Of a DNA stretch of 64,000 nucleotides, positions 48,976-57,147 are shown in pieces. Where the stretch lies: the NCBI RefSeq assembly GCF_014174515.1, contig NZ_JACJUG010000025.1, positions 1-64,000 of the forward strand, read 5' to 3'. Positions within the stretch are counted from its first letter, which is position 1; each line of letters opens with the position of its first letter. Source of the DNA: Mitsuaria sp. WAJ17 (GTDB taxonomy: Bacteria > Pseudomonadota > Gammaproteobacteria > Burkholderiales > Burkholderiaceae_C). The notes beneath the pieces are model-generated. The model had not been told where the DNA came from. It saw only the letters and a list, made by a program, of their open reading frames with translations, and ran no database searches. The position numbers and the translations under genes were made by a program.

Positions 48976-49314
48976 ATGGCCCTCACCTGTTTCATCCGCT
49001 ACCAGATCGACCCCTTCCAGCGCGAAGCCTTCCAGGCCTACGCCGAGGCCTGGGGCCTCATCATCCCCCGCTGCGGCGGCGAGCTGATCGGCTACTTCCT
49101 GCCCCACGAGGGCAGCAACGACATCGCCTGGGGCCTCATCGGCTTCGAGGACCTGGCCGCCTACGAGCGCTACCGGGCGGCGCTGCGCCGCGACCCCGAA
49201 GGCCGCGCCAATTTTGACCGGGCGCGGCAGCAGCGCTTCATCCTGCGCGAGGAACGCAGCTGGCTGGAAGACGTGGCCGCCACCCGCGGCCGCGCCGCGG
49301 AGTGCCGGCCATGA
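48976..49314 (+). CDS. NIPSNAP family protein
   Basis: The 112-aa product has the dimeric ferredoxin-like NIPSNAP domain: TCFIRYQIDPFQREAFQAYAEAW, CGGELIGYFLPHEGSNDIAWGLI, then DLAAYERYRAALRRDPE. The function of bacterial NIPSNAPs is unknown. The ATG at 48976 matches the domain edge. Its stop overlaps the next start by 4 nt (ATGA, 49311-49314). It forms a likely operon with the ABM monooxygenase and ArsR genes, which suggests a small inducible detoxification unit. Confidence 0.88.
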   Translation: MALTCFIRYQIDPFQREAFQAYAEAWGLIIPRCGGELIGYFLPHEGSNDIAWGLIGFEDLAAYERYRAALRRDPEGRANFDRARQQRFILREERSWLEDVAATRGRAAECRP

Positions 49315-49655
49315 TTGCTGTGCTCTTCGAGCTGGAACCCCTGCCCGGCCAGGGCGAGCGCTACTTCGCGCAGGCGGCGGCCCTGCAGGAGGTGCTGGCC
49401 GGCCAGGACGGGCTGATCTCGGTGGAGCGCTTCGAGAGCCTCAGCCGGCCGGGCCGCTATCTCTCGCTGAGCCTCTGGCGTGACGAAGCGGCCGTGGCGC
49501 AGTGGCGCCAGCAGATGGCGCACCGGGCCTCCCAGCGCCTGGGCCGTGAGCAGCTCTTCGCCGACTACCGCCTGCGCGTGGCCCAGGTGCTGCGCGACTA
49601 CAGCCTGCGCGAGCGTGCGCAAGCTCCGCAGGACTCCCGCCATGCGTTAGGCTGA
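49311..49655 (+). CDS. Antibiotic biosynthesis monooxygenase (ABM) domain protein
   Basis: The 114-aa product is an ABM-fold protein (IAVLFELEPLPGQGERYFA, GLISVERFESLSRPGRYLSLSLW, then a YRLRVAQVLRDYS helix-strand). ABM proteins include quinone-forming monooxygenases and heme-degrading enzymes; conserved heme ligands are not obvious here. It overlaps the NIPSNAP gene by 4 nt and ends 4 nt before the ArsR gene, so all three are co-translated. Confidence 0.86.
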   Translation: MIAVLFELEPLPGQGERYFAQAAALQEVLAGQDGLISVERFESLSRPGRYLSLSLWRDEAAVAQWRQQMAHRASQRLGREQLFADYRLRVAQVLRDYSLRERAQAPQDSRHALG

Positions 49656-49659
49656 GGCC

Positions 49660-50352
49660 ATGCCTGCCGCAGATCTCGCCAGCCCCCACGAGCCCCGCAT
49701 CGCCCGCGTGGCCGCCGCCATGGGCGATCCCGCGCGCTCGCGCATGCTCGCCTACCTGATGTCCGGCGCCTATGCCAGCGCCGGTGAGCTGGCTCGCGCG
49801 GGCTCCGTCAGCCCAGCCACCGCCAGCGGCCATCTGGCCCGGCTGGCGGAGGCGGGCCTGCTGCGCTGCGAATCGCGCGGACGCCATCGCTACTACCAGT
49901 TGGCGGGCCCTGAGGTCGCACATGCGCTGGAGGCCTTGGCCCTGGTCGCCGAGCGGGACAGCCATGACCGGCAGTGGGCCGCGCCCGCCCGCCAGCGCCT
50001 GCGCGCGGGCCGCTGCTGCTACGGTCACCTGGCCGGTCAGCTGGGCGTGCAGTTGTACGAGCGGCTGCACGCGGTGCAGGGCCTGCGGCCCTCCACCGAA
50101 GGCTTCCAGCTGACGGAAACCGGGCATGCCTGGCTGCAGGGGCTGGGCCTGTGCGCGCCGGCTCCCACCCGCCGGCGCTATGCCTATGCCTGCCTGGACT
50201 GGTCCGAGCGGCGCGACCACCTCGCCGGCCTGCTGGCCGAATCCATCCTGCAGCACTGCCTGGACCGAGGCTGGCTGCGCCGGGGCGAAGGCCGGGCGGT
50301 GGAGCTCACGCCGCCGGGCGTGCAGCATCTGTTGCCGCAGCTCACAGCCTGA
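49660..50352 (+). CDS. ArsR-family transcriptional regulator
   Basis: The 230-aa product has a winged helix at residues about 14-85 (AAAMGDPARSRMLAYLMSG, SPATASGHLARLAEAGLL, RYYQLAGPEVAHALEAL) and a long C-terminal domain with a Cys pair (GRCCYGHLAGQLGVQLYERL) that marks a subgroup of long ArsR proteins. It is the last gene of the NIPSNAP-ABM unit and likely its autoregulator. The CC and further Cys residues (APTRRRYAYACLDWS) could sense thiol-reactive compounds or metals. Confidence 0.9.
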   Translation: MPAADLASPHEPRIARVAAAMGDPARSRMLAYLMSGAYASAGELARAGSVSPATASGHLARLAEAGLLRCESRGRHRYYQLAGPEVAHALEALALVAERDSHDRQWAAPARQRLRAGRCCYGHLAGQLGVQLYERLHAVQGLRPSTEGFQLTETGHAWLQGLGLCAPAPTRRRYAYACLDWSERRDHLAGLLAESILQHCLDRGWLRRGEGRAVELTPPGVQHLLPQLTA

Positions 50353-50375
50353 TGACAGCCCCGGCACACCGGGGC

Positions 50376-50921
50376 TCAGGGCTTCAGGTGCCCCAGCGGC
50401 ACGCCCCCGCCGGCCTTCACCTCGCCGAGCGAAAAGCTGGTGTGCACGTCCTTGACGTTGGGCAGGTTGAGCAGGGTGTCGATGGTGAAGCGGCTGAAGG
50501 CGTCGAGATCGGTGGCCAGCACCTGCAGCTCGAAAGTGCCGGCGCCGGAGATGTAGTGGCAGGAGATCACCTCGGGCAGCTGGCGGATGGCCTCCTCCAG
50601 CACCTTGGTCGCCGAGGCATTGTTGCGGTCGGCGTCCAGGCGCACAAAGGCCAGCACGCCCAGGCCCAGGCGGCGGCGGTCCAGCTCGGCGCGGTAGCCG
50701 GTGATGTAGCCCTGCTCCTCCAGCCACTTGACCCGGCGCCAGGTGGGCGCGGTGGACAGGCCGATGCGGCTGGCCAGCTCCGCATTGGAGAGGCGGGCGT
50801 CGCGCTGCAGCTCGGCCAGGATGGCCACATGCCAGCGGTCCAGGCGCTCGCCTTGCGGGTCCTCGGACTCCTGCGCAGGCAGGCGTCCCCGGGTGGCGAG
50901 TGAGGCATTGGTCTTGGTCAT
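50376..50921 (-). CDS. Lrp/AsnC-family transcriptional regulator
   Basis: The 181-aa product has a 25-residue polar leader, an AsnC-type helix-turn-helix (LDRWHVAILAELQRDARLSNAELASRIGLSTAPTWRRVKWLEE region) and a RAM ligand-binding domain (AFVRLDADR, ISCHYISGAGTFELQVLATDLDAFSRF). It should bind amino acids and form octamers or dimers. It lies 49 nt after the bacteriocin ABC transporter gene on the same strand and may be read through from it, but no functional link is visible otherwise. It is convergent with arsR (23-bp gap). Confidence 0.92.
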   Translation of the reverse strand: MTKTNASLATRGRLPAQESEDPQGERLDRWHVAILAELQRDARLSNAELASRIGLSTAPTWRRVKWLEEQGYITGYRAELDRRRLGLGVLAFVRLDADRNNASATKVLEEAIRQLPEVISCHYISGAGTFELQVLATDLDAFSRFTIDTLLNLPNVKDVHTSFSLGEVKAGGGVPLGHLKP

Positions 50922-50970
50922 GGCGCGGCGGACAGGCTGGAGGTGGCCCATCCTACTGGAGGGCGGCGCC

Positions 50971-53094
50971 TCAGGGTGCCGCCGTGCTGTCCGCCGGCCC
51001 GTTGCTCACCTGGCGCGCCAGCTCCAGCACCTGCCCGTCGCGCACCTGCACCACGCGCTGGGCGCCGGCGATGGTCTCCGGCCGGTGGGCGATGACCAGG
51101 CGCGTCAGCTTCATCTGCGCCAGCGCGGCGGTGACGGCCCGCTCGTTGGCGATGTCCAGGTGGCTGGTCGCCTCGTCCAGGGCCAGCACGCGGGGCTTCT
51201 TGTAGAGCGCGCGCGCCAGCAGCAGGCGCTGCTTCTGGCCGCCGGACAGGCCCGAGCCCAGGTCGCCCACCAGGGTCTGGTAACCCATGGGCATGCGGCG
51301 GATGTCTTCGTGCAGCTGGGCCTGGGCGGCGCACTGCTCGACGCGGTCCATGTCGGGATGGGTGTCGAAGAAGCTGATGTTGTCGGCCAGGCTGCCGGTC
51401 AGCAGGGCGTCCTCCTGCATCACTGTGCCGATCTGGCGGCGGAAGTTGCGCACGCCCAGGTGCCGCACCGGCACGCCGCCGTAAAGCACCTCGCCTTCGG
51501 TAGGCGGCAGCAGGCCCAGCAGGATCTTCAGCAGCGTCGTCTTGCCTGCGCCGCTGGGGCCGGTAACGGCCACGTTCTCGCCGGCCTCGACTTTAAAGCT
51601 GGCGTGCTTGAGGATCCAGGGCTCGCCCTCGGCATAGCGGAAGGAGACGTTCCTCAGCTCCAGCGAGGGCGCCAGGTGGTCCAGCTCGCTGTGCGGCACT
51701 TCGTCCTGCTCGGGCGCCTCCAGCACGATGTCCGCCAGGCGCTCGCCGTGCAGCGAGAGCATCTTGAGCTCCACCCCGTAGTCGATCAGCTTGCCCACGC
51801 GGCTGGTGAACTGCGACTTGTAGCTGACGAAGGCGAAGAGCATGCCCACCGTCAGCGAGACAGCGTGACTCTGCTGGCCCTGCAGGATGGTGCGCGCGCC
51901 CAGCCACAGCACGGCCAGGTTCTCAAGGCCGAAGATGAGCGTGTTGGCCGTCTGGAAGGCCATGCTCATCTTGGCCGTGCGCACGTCGCGGTTCTGTACA
52001 TCGACGATGAGGTTCTGCCAGCGCGCGCGGCGCTCGTCCTCGCGGCCGTAGAGCTTCAGGGGCGTGATGGCGCGCAGGGTCTCCAGGAAATGCGTGTTCT
52101 CCTTGGCCGCGATCACCAGTCGCTCGGCCGAGGCATCGCGGAAGGGACGGTAGGCCGCCCAGCGCAGCGCCCCGTAGGCCGCCACGGCGCCCAGCACGAT
52201 GGCCGTCAGCGGCACGGAGTAGAGCAGCATCATTGCCAGCGCGATCAGGGCCATCAGCCCGTCCAGCACCGCTTCGATCGCCGCAGTGGTGAGGCTGCGC
52301 TGGATGGCGTTGACAGCGCCGAAGCGCGAGGTGATGTCGCCCAGGTGGCGCTTCTCGAAGAAGCTCGTGGGCAGGCGGATCAGGTGGGCAAAAACATTGG
52401 ACTGCCACTGCAGCGACAGGGTCTGGCTCAGCAGCACCACCATCCAGGAGCGCCCCAGGAACAGCGCCGTCTGGATCAACAGCAGCAGGCCGAAGCCCAG
52501 GATCAGCACCCCCAGCAGCTCAAAGTCCCCGCTGCTGAGGACCTCATCGACCACCAGCTGGTTGAACAACGGCGCGACGACGGCGAAGGCCTCCAACACC
52601 ACGGCCACCGCCAGGATCTGCAGCAGCGAGCGCTTGAGGCCGCTGACCTTGCCCGTCAGCGATCCCAGCGACAGGCGGGGCGCCTGCTTCTGTGGCTTGA
52701 AGTCGGCGTTGGGGGTCAGCTCCAGGGCGACGCCGGTGAAGTGGCTGGACATCTCCGCCAGGCTCAGCCGGCGCTCGCCGATGGCGGGGTCCAGCACCAC
52801 GCAAGACCTGGCACCGACCTTCTTGAGCACCACAAAATGGTTGAGATCCCAATGCAGGATGCAGGGCAGGCTCAGCTGGCCCAGGTGCTCCAACTCCAGC
52901 TTGAGCGGCCGCGCCGAGAAGCCCATCGCCCCGGCATGGCTGATGAGGCTGGACAGCTTGGCGCCCTTGAGCGAGATGGGGAAGCGGCGACGCAGATCGC
53001 CCAGGTCCTGGCCCAGGCCATGGTGGCTGGCGACCATCGCCAGGCTGGCCAGGCCGCATTCGGCGGCTTCGGATTGCAGGAAGAGCTTCATCAC
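50971..53094 (-). CDS. Bacteriocin-exporting ABC transporter with C39 leader peptidase (CvaB-like)
   Basis: The 707-aa product joins an N-terminal C39 peptidase, a six-helix membrane domain and an ATPase. The peptidase is complete: Gln7, Cys13 in SEAAECGLASLAM, His86 in HWDLNHFVVL and Asp102 in LDPAIG, so it can cleave after double-glycine leaders. Helices occupy about residues 150-300. The ATPase has Walker A GPSGAGKTT (about 508-517), signature LSGGQKQR (about 617) and Walker B ALDEATSHLD. It overlaps its adaptor gene by 4 nt. The natural cargo is probably the peptide gene at 56836-57144, whose leader is of this type. Confidence 0.94.
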   Translation of the reverse strand: MMKLFLQSEAAECGLASLAMVASHHGLGQDLGDLRRRFPISLKGAKLSSLISHAGAMGFSARPLKLELEHLGQLSLPCILHWDLNHFVVLKKVGARSCVVLDPAIGERRLSLAEMSSHFTGVALELTPNADFKPQKQAPRLSLGSLTGKVSGLKRSLLQILAVAVVLEAFAVVAPLFNQLVVDEVLSSGDFELLGVLILGFGLLLLIQTALFLGRSWMVVLLSQTLSLQWQSNVFAHLIRLPTSFFEKRHLGDITSRFGAVNAIQRSLTTAAIEAVLDGLMALIALAMMLLYSVPLTAIVLGAVAAYGALRWAAYRPFRDASAERLVIAAKENTHFLETLRAITPLKLYGREDERRARWQNLIVDVQNRDVRTAKMSMAFQTANTLIFGLENLAVLWLGARTILQGQQSHAVSLTVGMLFAFVSYKSQFTSRVGKLIDYGVELKMLSLHGERLADIVLEAPEQDEVPHSELDHLAPSLELRNVSFRYAEGEPWILKHASFKVEAGENVAVTGPSGAGKTTLLKILLGLLPPTEGEVLYGGVPVRHLGVRNFRRQIGTVMQEDALLTGSLADNISFFDTHPDMDRVEQCAAQAQLHEDIRRMPMGYQTLVGDLGSGLSGGQKQRLLLARALYKKPRVLALDEATSHLDIANERAVTAALAQMKLTRLVIAHRPETIAGAQRVVQVRDGQVLELARQVSNGPADSTAAP

Positions 53095-54443
53095 GGGGCC
53101 CCGGCTTTCTGCGGCGCAGAGCTGCCGTCCTCAGGCGTGTTCACGAAAGGTGCGAGGCCGGAGACAGCCAGGATGGGCTCCAGCACCCACTCCCAGACCT
53201 TCTGGCGCTGCTGCAGCACGTCGGCATCCAGGCTCATGCCGGGCTTGAGCGGCAGGCTGGCGCCGTAGGCCTGCACATCCTGGCGTTCCAGGGCCACGCG
53301 GATGCGGTACAGGGGCTCGTTCGCCTGGGCCGCGGCCTGCAGGGACTGGCTCTGCCCGCTGGGCAGTTCCTGTATCGACATGGGGGCCTGGCTCACCGCC
53401 ACCACGCGGCCACGGGCCATGCCGAACTTCTGGTACGGATAGGCGGCATAGCGCAGCCAGACCTGCTGGCCTGGCTGCACGAAGCCGCTGGTGCGGCTGG
53501 GCGCGAAGAGCTGGGCTTCCAGGGCCTGGTCCGCCTTGCCCGCTGGCGATTGGGGCACCAGGCTCAGCAAGGTCTGACCTTCCTGGATCGACTGTCCCGC
53601 ATGCAGGGACAGCGTGGCCACCCGCCCCGCCTGGGGTGCCTGCACCAGCACGGCGCCGCGGGCTTCGTTCTCGTTGGACTCCTGCGCCAGGCTGGCCAGA
53701 TTGCGGTCCACCAGGGCCAGGGCGGATCGCAGATTGGTCTCGTTGGCGGCCAGCTCGGCGCGCACGCCCTGGGTGTCGCGCTGCAAGGCCTGCAGATTGC
53801 GCTCGGCGCTGCGCTCGCGCATCTGCAGATCCAGCAGCTCTTCCTGCTTCTGCTGGACTTGGGCGGCCGAGACATAGCCGCTGCGCGCCAGCTCGTTGAA
53901 GCGGTCCAGGCTCTTCTGCGCCAGCTGGGCGCGCTGATGGCTGGAGTCCAGCTCGCCCTGAGCCTGGCGCTCCTCGGACTGCAGGCTGCGCAGGCGGTCA
54001 TTCAGGGCATCGGCACGCTGGCGGGCCTGCTGCTGCTGCAGGAGGCGTTCGGTGTCCAGGCTTTGGCGGCGCTGGGCCAGGGCCTGGGCGTTGAGCAGGG
54101 CCACGTCGCCCTGGGCCAGGCGGCGCTCGGTGCGGATCTTCAGCAGGGGCTGGCCGGCCTGGACCTCCTCGCCCTCCTTCACCAGCAACTCGGCCACGGT
54201 GCCGGACTGCGGCGCGGTGATGCCGATCAGCCCGCCGGTGGGCAGCAGCACGCCCGAAACCCGTGCCTTGCGGCTGATCTCGCCCAGCAGGGCAAAGGCC
54301 AGCAAGCCGGCCAGCAACAGCAAGGCGAGGCCCGTCAACCAGGCAAAGCTGGGCGGACGGCCGATGCGGATGGTGCCCAGCCATTGGGTGGACTGGGCTT
54401 GCATCACCTCGGTTCTGAACAGGGTTTCCCTCATCTGACTCAC
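53091..54443 (-). CDS. HlyD-family adaptor of the bacteriocin exporter (CvaA-like)
   Basis: The 450-aa product has a short cytoplasmic N-terminus (RETLFRTEVMQAQSTQWLGT, a CvaA-like start), one membrane anchor at about residues 33-54 (WLTGLALLLLAGLLAFALLG), a lipoyl-like half (LLVKEGEEVQAGQPLLKI), a long coiled coil (about 120-260) and a beta-barrel (YAAYPYQKFGMARGRVV). It bridges the inner-membrane ABC transporter to a TolC-type outer-membrane channel, which is not encoded here. The stop codon overlaps the ABC gene start, so synthesis is coupled. Confidence 0.93.
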   Translation of the reverse strand: MSQMRETLFRTEVMQAQSTQWLGTIRIGRPPSFAWLTGLALLLLAGLLAFALLGEISRKARVSGVLLPTGGLIGITAPQSGTVAELLVKEGEEVQAGQPLLKIRTERRLAQGDVALLNAQALAQRRQSLDTERLLQQQQARQRADALNDRLRSLQSEERQAQGELDSSHQRAQLAQKSLDRFNELARSGYVSAAQVQQKQEELLDLQMRERSAERNLQALQRDTQGVRAELAANETNLRSALALVDRNLASLAQESNENEARGAVLVQAPQAGRVATLSLHAGQSIQEGQTLLSLVPQSPAGKADQALEAQLFAPSRTSGFVQPGQQVWLRYAAYPYQKFGMARGRVVAVSQAPMSIQELPSGQSQSLQAAAQANEPLYRIRVALERQDVQAYGASLPLKPGMSLDADVLQQRQKVWEWVLEPILAVSGLAPFVNTPEDGSSAPQKAGAP

Positions 54444-54563
54444 GCTACTTTTCTACGATGTCGGCACTGGAATGCGACCGAATTTATCCATTGTGTGCAA
54501 CGCCACGGACCGACGGCAGGCTGAGATCGACATGAGGGTGCAGGCGCAGCGAGCACGGCAGAT

Positions 54564-55668
54564 TCAGCGCTCGGCCGGGTAGCTTACTCCCAGCACACCT
54601 AGCGCCAACTCCTGCGCGGAAAGAAAAGCTCCTCCCGGCCGGGAGGCAACGCCATCTGCGCCGAAGCCATGTCCGACATCCTTCAGCACTACGATTGAAT
54701 CGTCCTTCGAATCCACCCAAGTGCCGAGCTGATGGCGCGGACTCAATGCAATATCGCGCTCGCCATAAACAAGTGCGGCCCGCTCCTTCAGACGACGACG
54801 TTGTCGAACTGGCGAATCCGTCCCGGCGAACACATCAGCTAAGTACCGTGCGTCCAGCATCAGCGCGCCCTCCGGGGCCTGGACCCTGATGGGACCGGAG
54901 GCAGCCAGCGTCTGGGCAAGCTCACGTTCAAAACGCTGACTCAGCACGCTCTCCAGCGCCTGCAATCCGCCACCTTGGCATAGTGATGTCGTCCAGCCGG
55001 CCGCGTCATCCGGAACGAATCACCGCAGGCGGTCCTTGAATCCGACGGCAGCGTCTGACGAGCAATGCACCCCGGATCCCGCCCCGGGGATGGCGCGAGC
55101 CTCCTCAAGCAAGGCACCCTGCTTCTGCCAGCGCCAGACCTCGCGAGGCGATGTCAGCAGGGGGCAACCCTATCCATGACACCTTGCCCAATTGATCGGC
55201 CGACTGCGTCTCCGGCCAGCGGGACAAGGGGAGCGTCGCCCCTGAAAACGTCACAAAGACCAGCGGAGCGTTCGGCGCCAGAGTTTGCGCCGTTTGAACT
55301 TGTTCTTGCAGCAGGGACAGCTAGTCCGCCAGACGAAGGCGGTGGGTCACATCGGCGTCAAAGCAGTTGCCTTCCTGCGCAGCAGCGGAATGTCTATCAC
55401 ATCGAACACCCAAGGGCCGTGCAGACACAATGGCAAGCCCGTTGGACAGAAGCGAGTCCCGGACTGAGCCTTAGATCCCAGGGTCCTCCAGCGATGACGT
55501 CCGCATCCACTCATCGCCTGGGAGGTCGTACACAAGGATGGCCTCTGCACGAACGGTGCCCGGCTGCCTGATGGCATGGACATTCACATGTCCAACAGCC
55601 GGCAGGCCCGTCGGCAACATCAGGCACGCTAGCGTTAAACGACGCAACACCTCAGACCAATTCCCCAC
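54564..55668 (-). pseudogene. Decayed alpha/beta hydrolase gene
   Basis: Translating the minus strand gives one interrupted protein. It has a signal-peptide start (LRRLTLACLMLPTGLPAVGH), ILVYDLPGDEWMR, a TAA at 55473-55471, LSNGLAIVSARPLG, a TAG at 55323-55321, then LAPNAPLVFVTFSGATLPLSR with a nucleophile-elbow-like FSGA. A frameshift follows between about 55140 and 55106, then a TGA at 55022-55020 and an intact 133-codon end. That end has ALVYGERDIALSP (acid residue) and KDVGHGF (His) as in alpha/beta hydrolases. Three stops and a frameshift show it is no longer functional. Confidence 0.8.
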
Positions 55669-55783
55669 ATACGGTCACTGCGGCTGGCCTTGAATGAAGC
55701 CCTTCTAAAACCTCAACCATCCTCTGAGCAGCACAAAGACAAATATCACCTCTTGAGAGCAGCCAATACATTATTGCTCCATC

Positions 55784-56791
55784 CTATTTTCTTGCCGTCA
55801 TGAGCATGGAAACCGTGGCCCCCGCTGCGCGAAGCAAGTCAATAACTCCCGGCGCCGCGCCATCTTGATACTGAAGCGTAGGCAAGTGATCCGCCCCCAG
55901 CAATACCACGATCCGTCGGTGCTCTTTCATAGCCTTGAGGATATTGGTCGCCATCGGAGGGTTGCGCCCCTTGATGAGGACATAATTGGTCGCCGCACAC
56001 TTCCCGCAAGGAAGACCCAATTTTTCGGCCCCCTCCAGCAGTTCCTCCGTCATATCGAATGTAGCTGCCGAGCACAGGGGCACTTTATCAATGCAGGCAA
56101 GCGACGCCTCAAACGATAACTTCGGCACCTCGCTTCCGATCTCCGCCAAGTCCTGATTGATGAGCCGAATCTTTCGATCCGCCTGCCGTATCGCCTCGAT
56201 CACAGCCTCGTCTCGAACTTCTTTTGGCGCACTGCAGAAGGCCCGCCAACGGTCATCGAAGGACTCAAGGCCTAGCACCAACGACGCGCCGCTTACAGCC
56301 CGAAGCACCAACTCATAGACTGTGGCCCGGTCCGGTAGCGTGCCAGCGCTGGATCGTTGCCTTTGCACATCTAGCCTTGCGAGAAGCACCTGAACAGGCA
56401 GGGACAGTGCAACGAAATTGAATTGCCCCGTCCGCCCGTCCGCCGCAGCAAGGGCTGTCCAGCGGCGGAGCAATTCGGCATCCTGCTCCTGCTCCGCGCG
56501 AGCCGGAAGCAAGGTCTCGTCGTCAGGACAGAAGCCCCCTGTGGGTGCCACCAGCGCTGGCGCGACCTCGCTTTCGACTTGAACGGCCGCAACGTCCCTG
56601 ATCGCCGGGATTACAGTCCCGAAAAAGTAATCATCAAGCTCAAAGGGAAGACTCTCGTGAGTTTCTGGAATTATTGTTGCCTTTGCGCCCTGGAATTCAA
56701 CAACCCACGCACGATGTTTCACCCCTCCATCGCCAGCATGGGCAAGCATGCTGCTCAACATAGAAAACAGAAGGATTAAAGTATTTCTCAT
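55784..56791 (-). CDS. Secreted TraB/GumN-family protein
   Basis: The 335-aa product has a Sec signal peptide (NTLILLFSMLSSMLAHAG) and TraB/GumN signatures: VVEFQGAKATIIPETHESLPF near the mature N-terminus (His about 45) and the C-terminal VVLLGADHLPTL (His about 302) in the family's GxxH position. Several cysteines (FCPDDE, LACIDKVPLCSA, LPCGKCAATN) suggest disulfides in the periplasm. The family is related to TIKI metalloproteases and PrgY, the enterococcal pheromone shutdown protein, so it may degrade or bind a peptide. It lies directly downstream of the microcin-like gene. Start at 56791 puts the signal peptide first; the codon usage is more AT-rich than average here. Confidence 0.8.
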   Translation of the reverse strand: MRNTLILLFSMLSSMLAHAGDGGVKHRAWVVEFQGAKATIIPETHESLPFELDDYFFGTVIPAIRDVAAVQVESEVAPALVAPTGGFCPDDETLLPARAEQEQDAELLRRWTALAAADGRTGQFNFVALSLPVQVLLARLDVQRQRSSAGTLPDRATVYELVLRAVSGASLVLGLESFDDRWRAFCSAPKEVRDEAVIEAIRQADRKIRLINQDLAEIGSEVPKLSFEASLACIDKVPLCSAATFDMTEELLEGAEKLGLPCGKCAATNYVLIKGRNPPMATNILKAMKEHRRIVVLLGADHLPTLQYQDGAAPGVIDLLRAAGATVSMLMTARK

Positions 56792-56799
56792 TTCAAAGC

Positions 56800-56826
56800 A
56801 AAAAAAGGGAGGAACCCCTCCCTTTT
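56800..56826 (-). terminator. Intrinsic terminator after the microcin-like gene
   Basis: On the minus strand AAAAGGGAGG-GGTT-CCTCCCTTTT forms a 10-bp stem that ends in a T-run. It lies about 10 nt past the TAA at 56838-56836, so the peptide gene's transcript ends here. Confidence 0.9.
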
Positions 56827-56835
56827 CGTCCTGCA

Positions 56836-57144
56836 TTAATTTGGGCGCGTCTTGCTTCCCTTGCCTAGATCAGCAGCACTGGAAATTTCCACTACCATGC
56901 AATTAAACGACTCAGTTTTATAGCTTACGCCAGCCGATCCACCACCACCACGACTCTTGTTCCAGTTCAGGATATCCAGAGCAACTTGCGCGTTGAATGT
57001 CGTCCTCGAGTCACATATCACGGCAACCTTCGAACCATCCGCAAACTAGCAAACCTGGACGCCATTATTAGCCGTAAGACAGGCCCCTGCGGTATCAGTT
57101 CCACCGGCAATATAGCGAATTTCATTAAAATCAAGCACTCTCAC
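56836..57144 (-). pseudogene. Microcin-like peptide gene with ColV-type double-glycine leader, amber-interrupted
   Basis: A GTG at 57144, 6 nt after GGGAG (57155-57151), starts the frame MRVLDFNEIRYIAGG followed by TDTAGACLTANNGVQVC. The leader matches the class II double-glycine rule: Leu at -12, Glu -8, Ile -7, Ile -4, Gly -2, Gly -1. It shares MR, L, NE and GG at the same positions with the colicin V leader (MRTLTLNELDSVSGG, from memory). A TAG at 57048-57046 follows residue 32. In the same frame coding continues (FADGSKVAVICDSRTTFNAQ, a GGGG linker, then VVEISSAADLGKGS) to TAA at 56836: 102 sense codons excluding the stop interruption, about colicin V's size. Either a nonsense mutation killed the precursor or a 17-residue mature peptide with one Cys-Cys loop is made. 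Four downstream genes on this strand include the matching exporter. Confidence 0.55.
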
Positions 57145-57147
57145 TAT

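Noticed and set aside
55065..55571. 168-aa plus-strand frame in the decayed hydrolase region
   Set aside because: It has no ribosome-binding site or domain and is antisense to the hydrolase pseudogene, whose remnants are recognisable.
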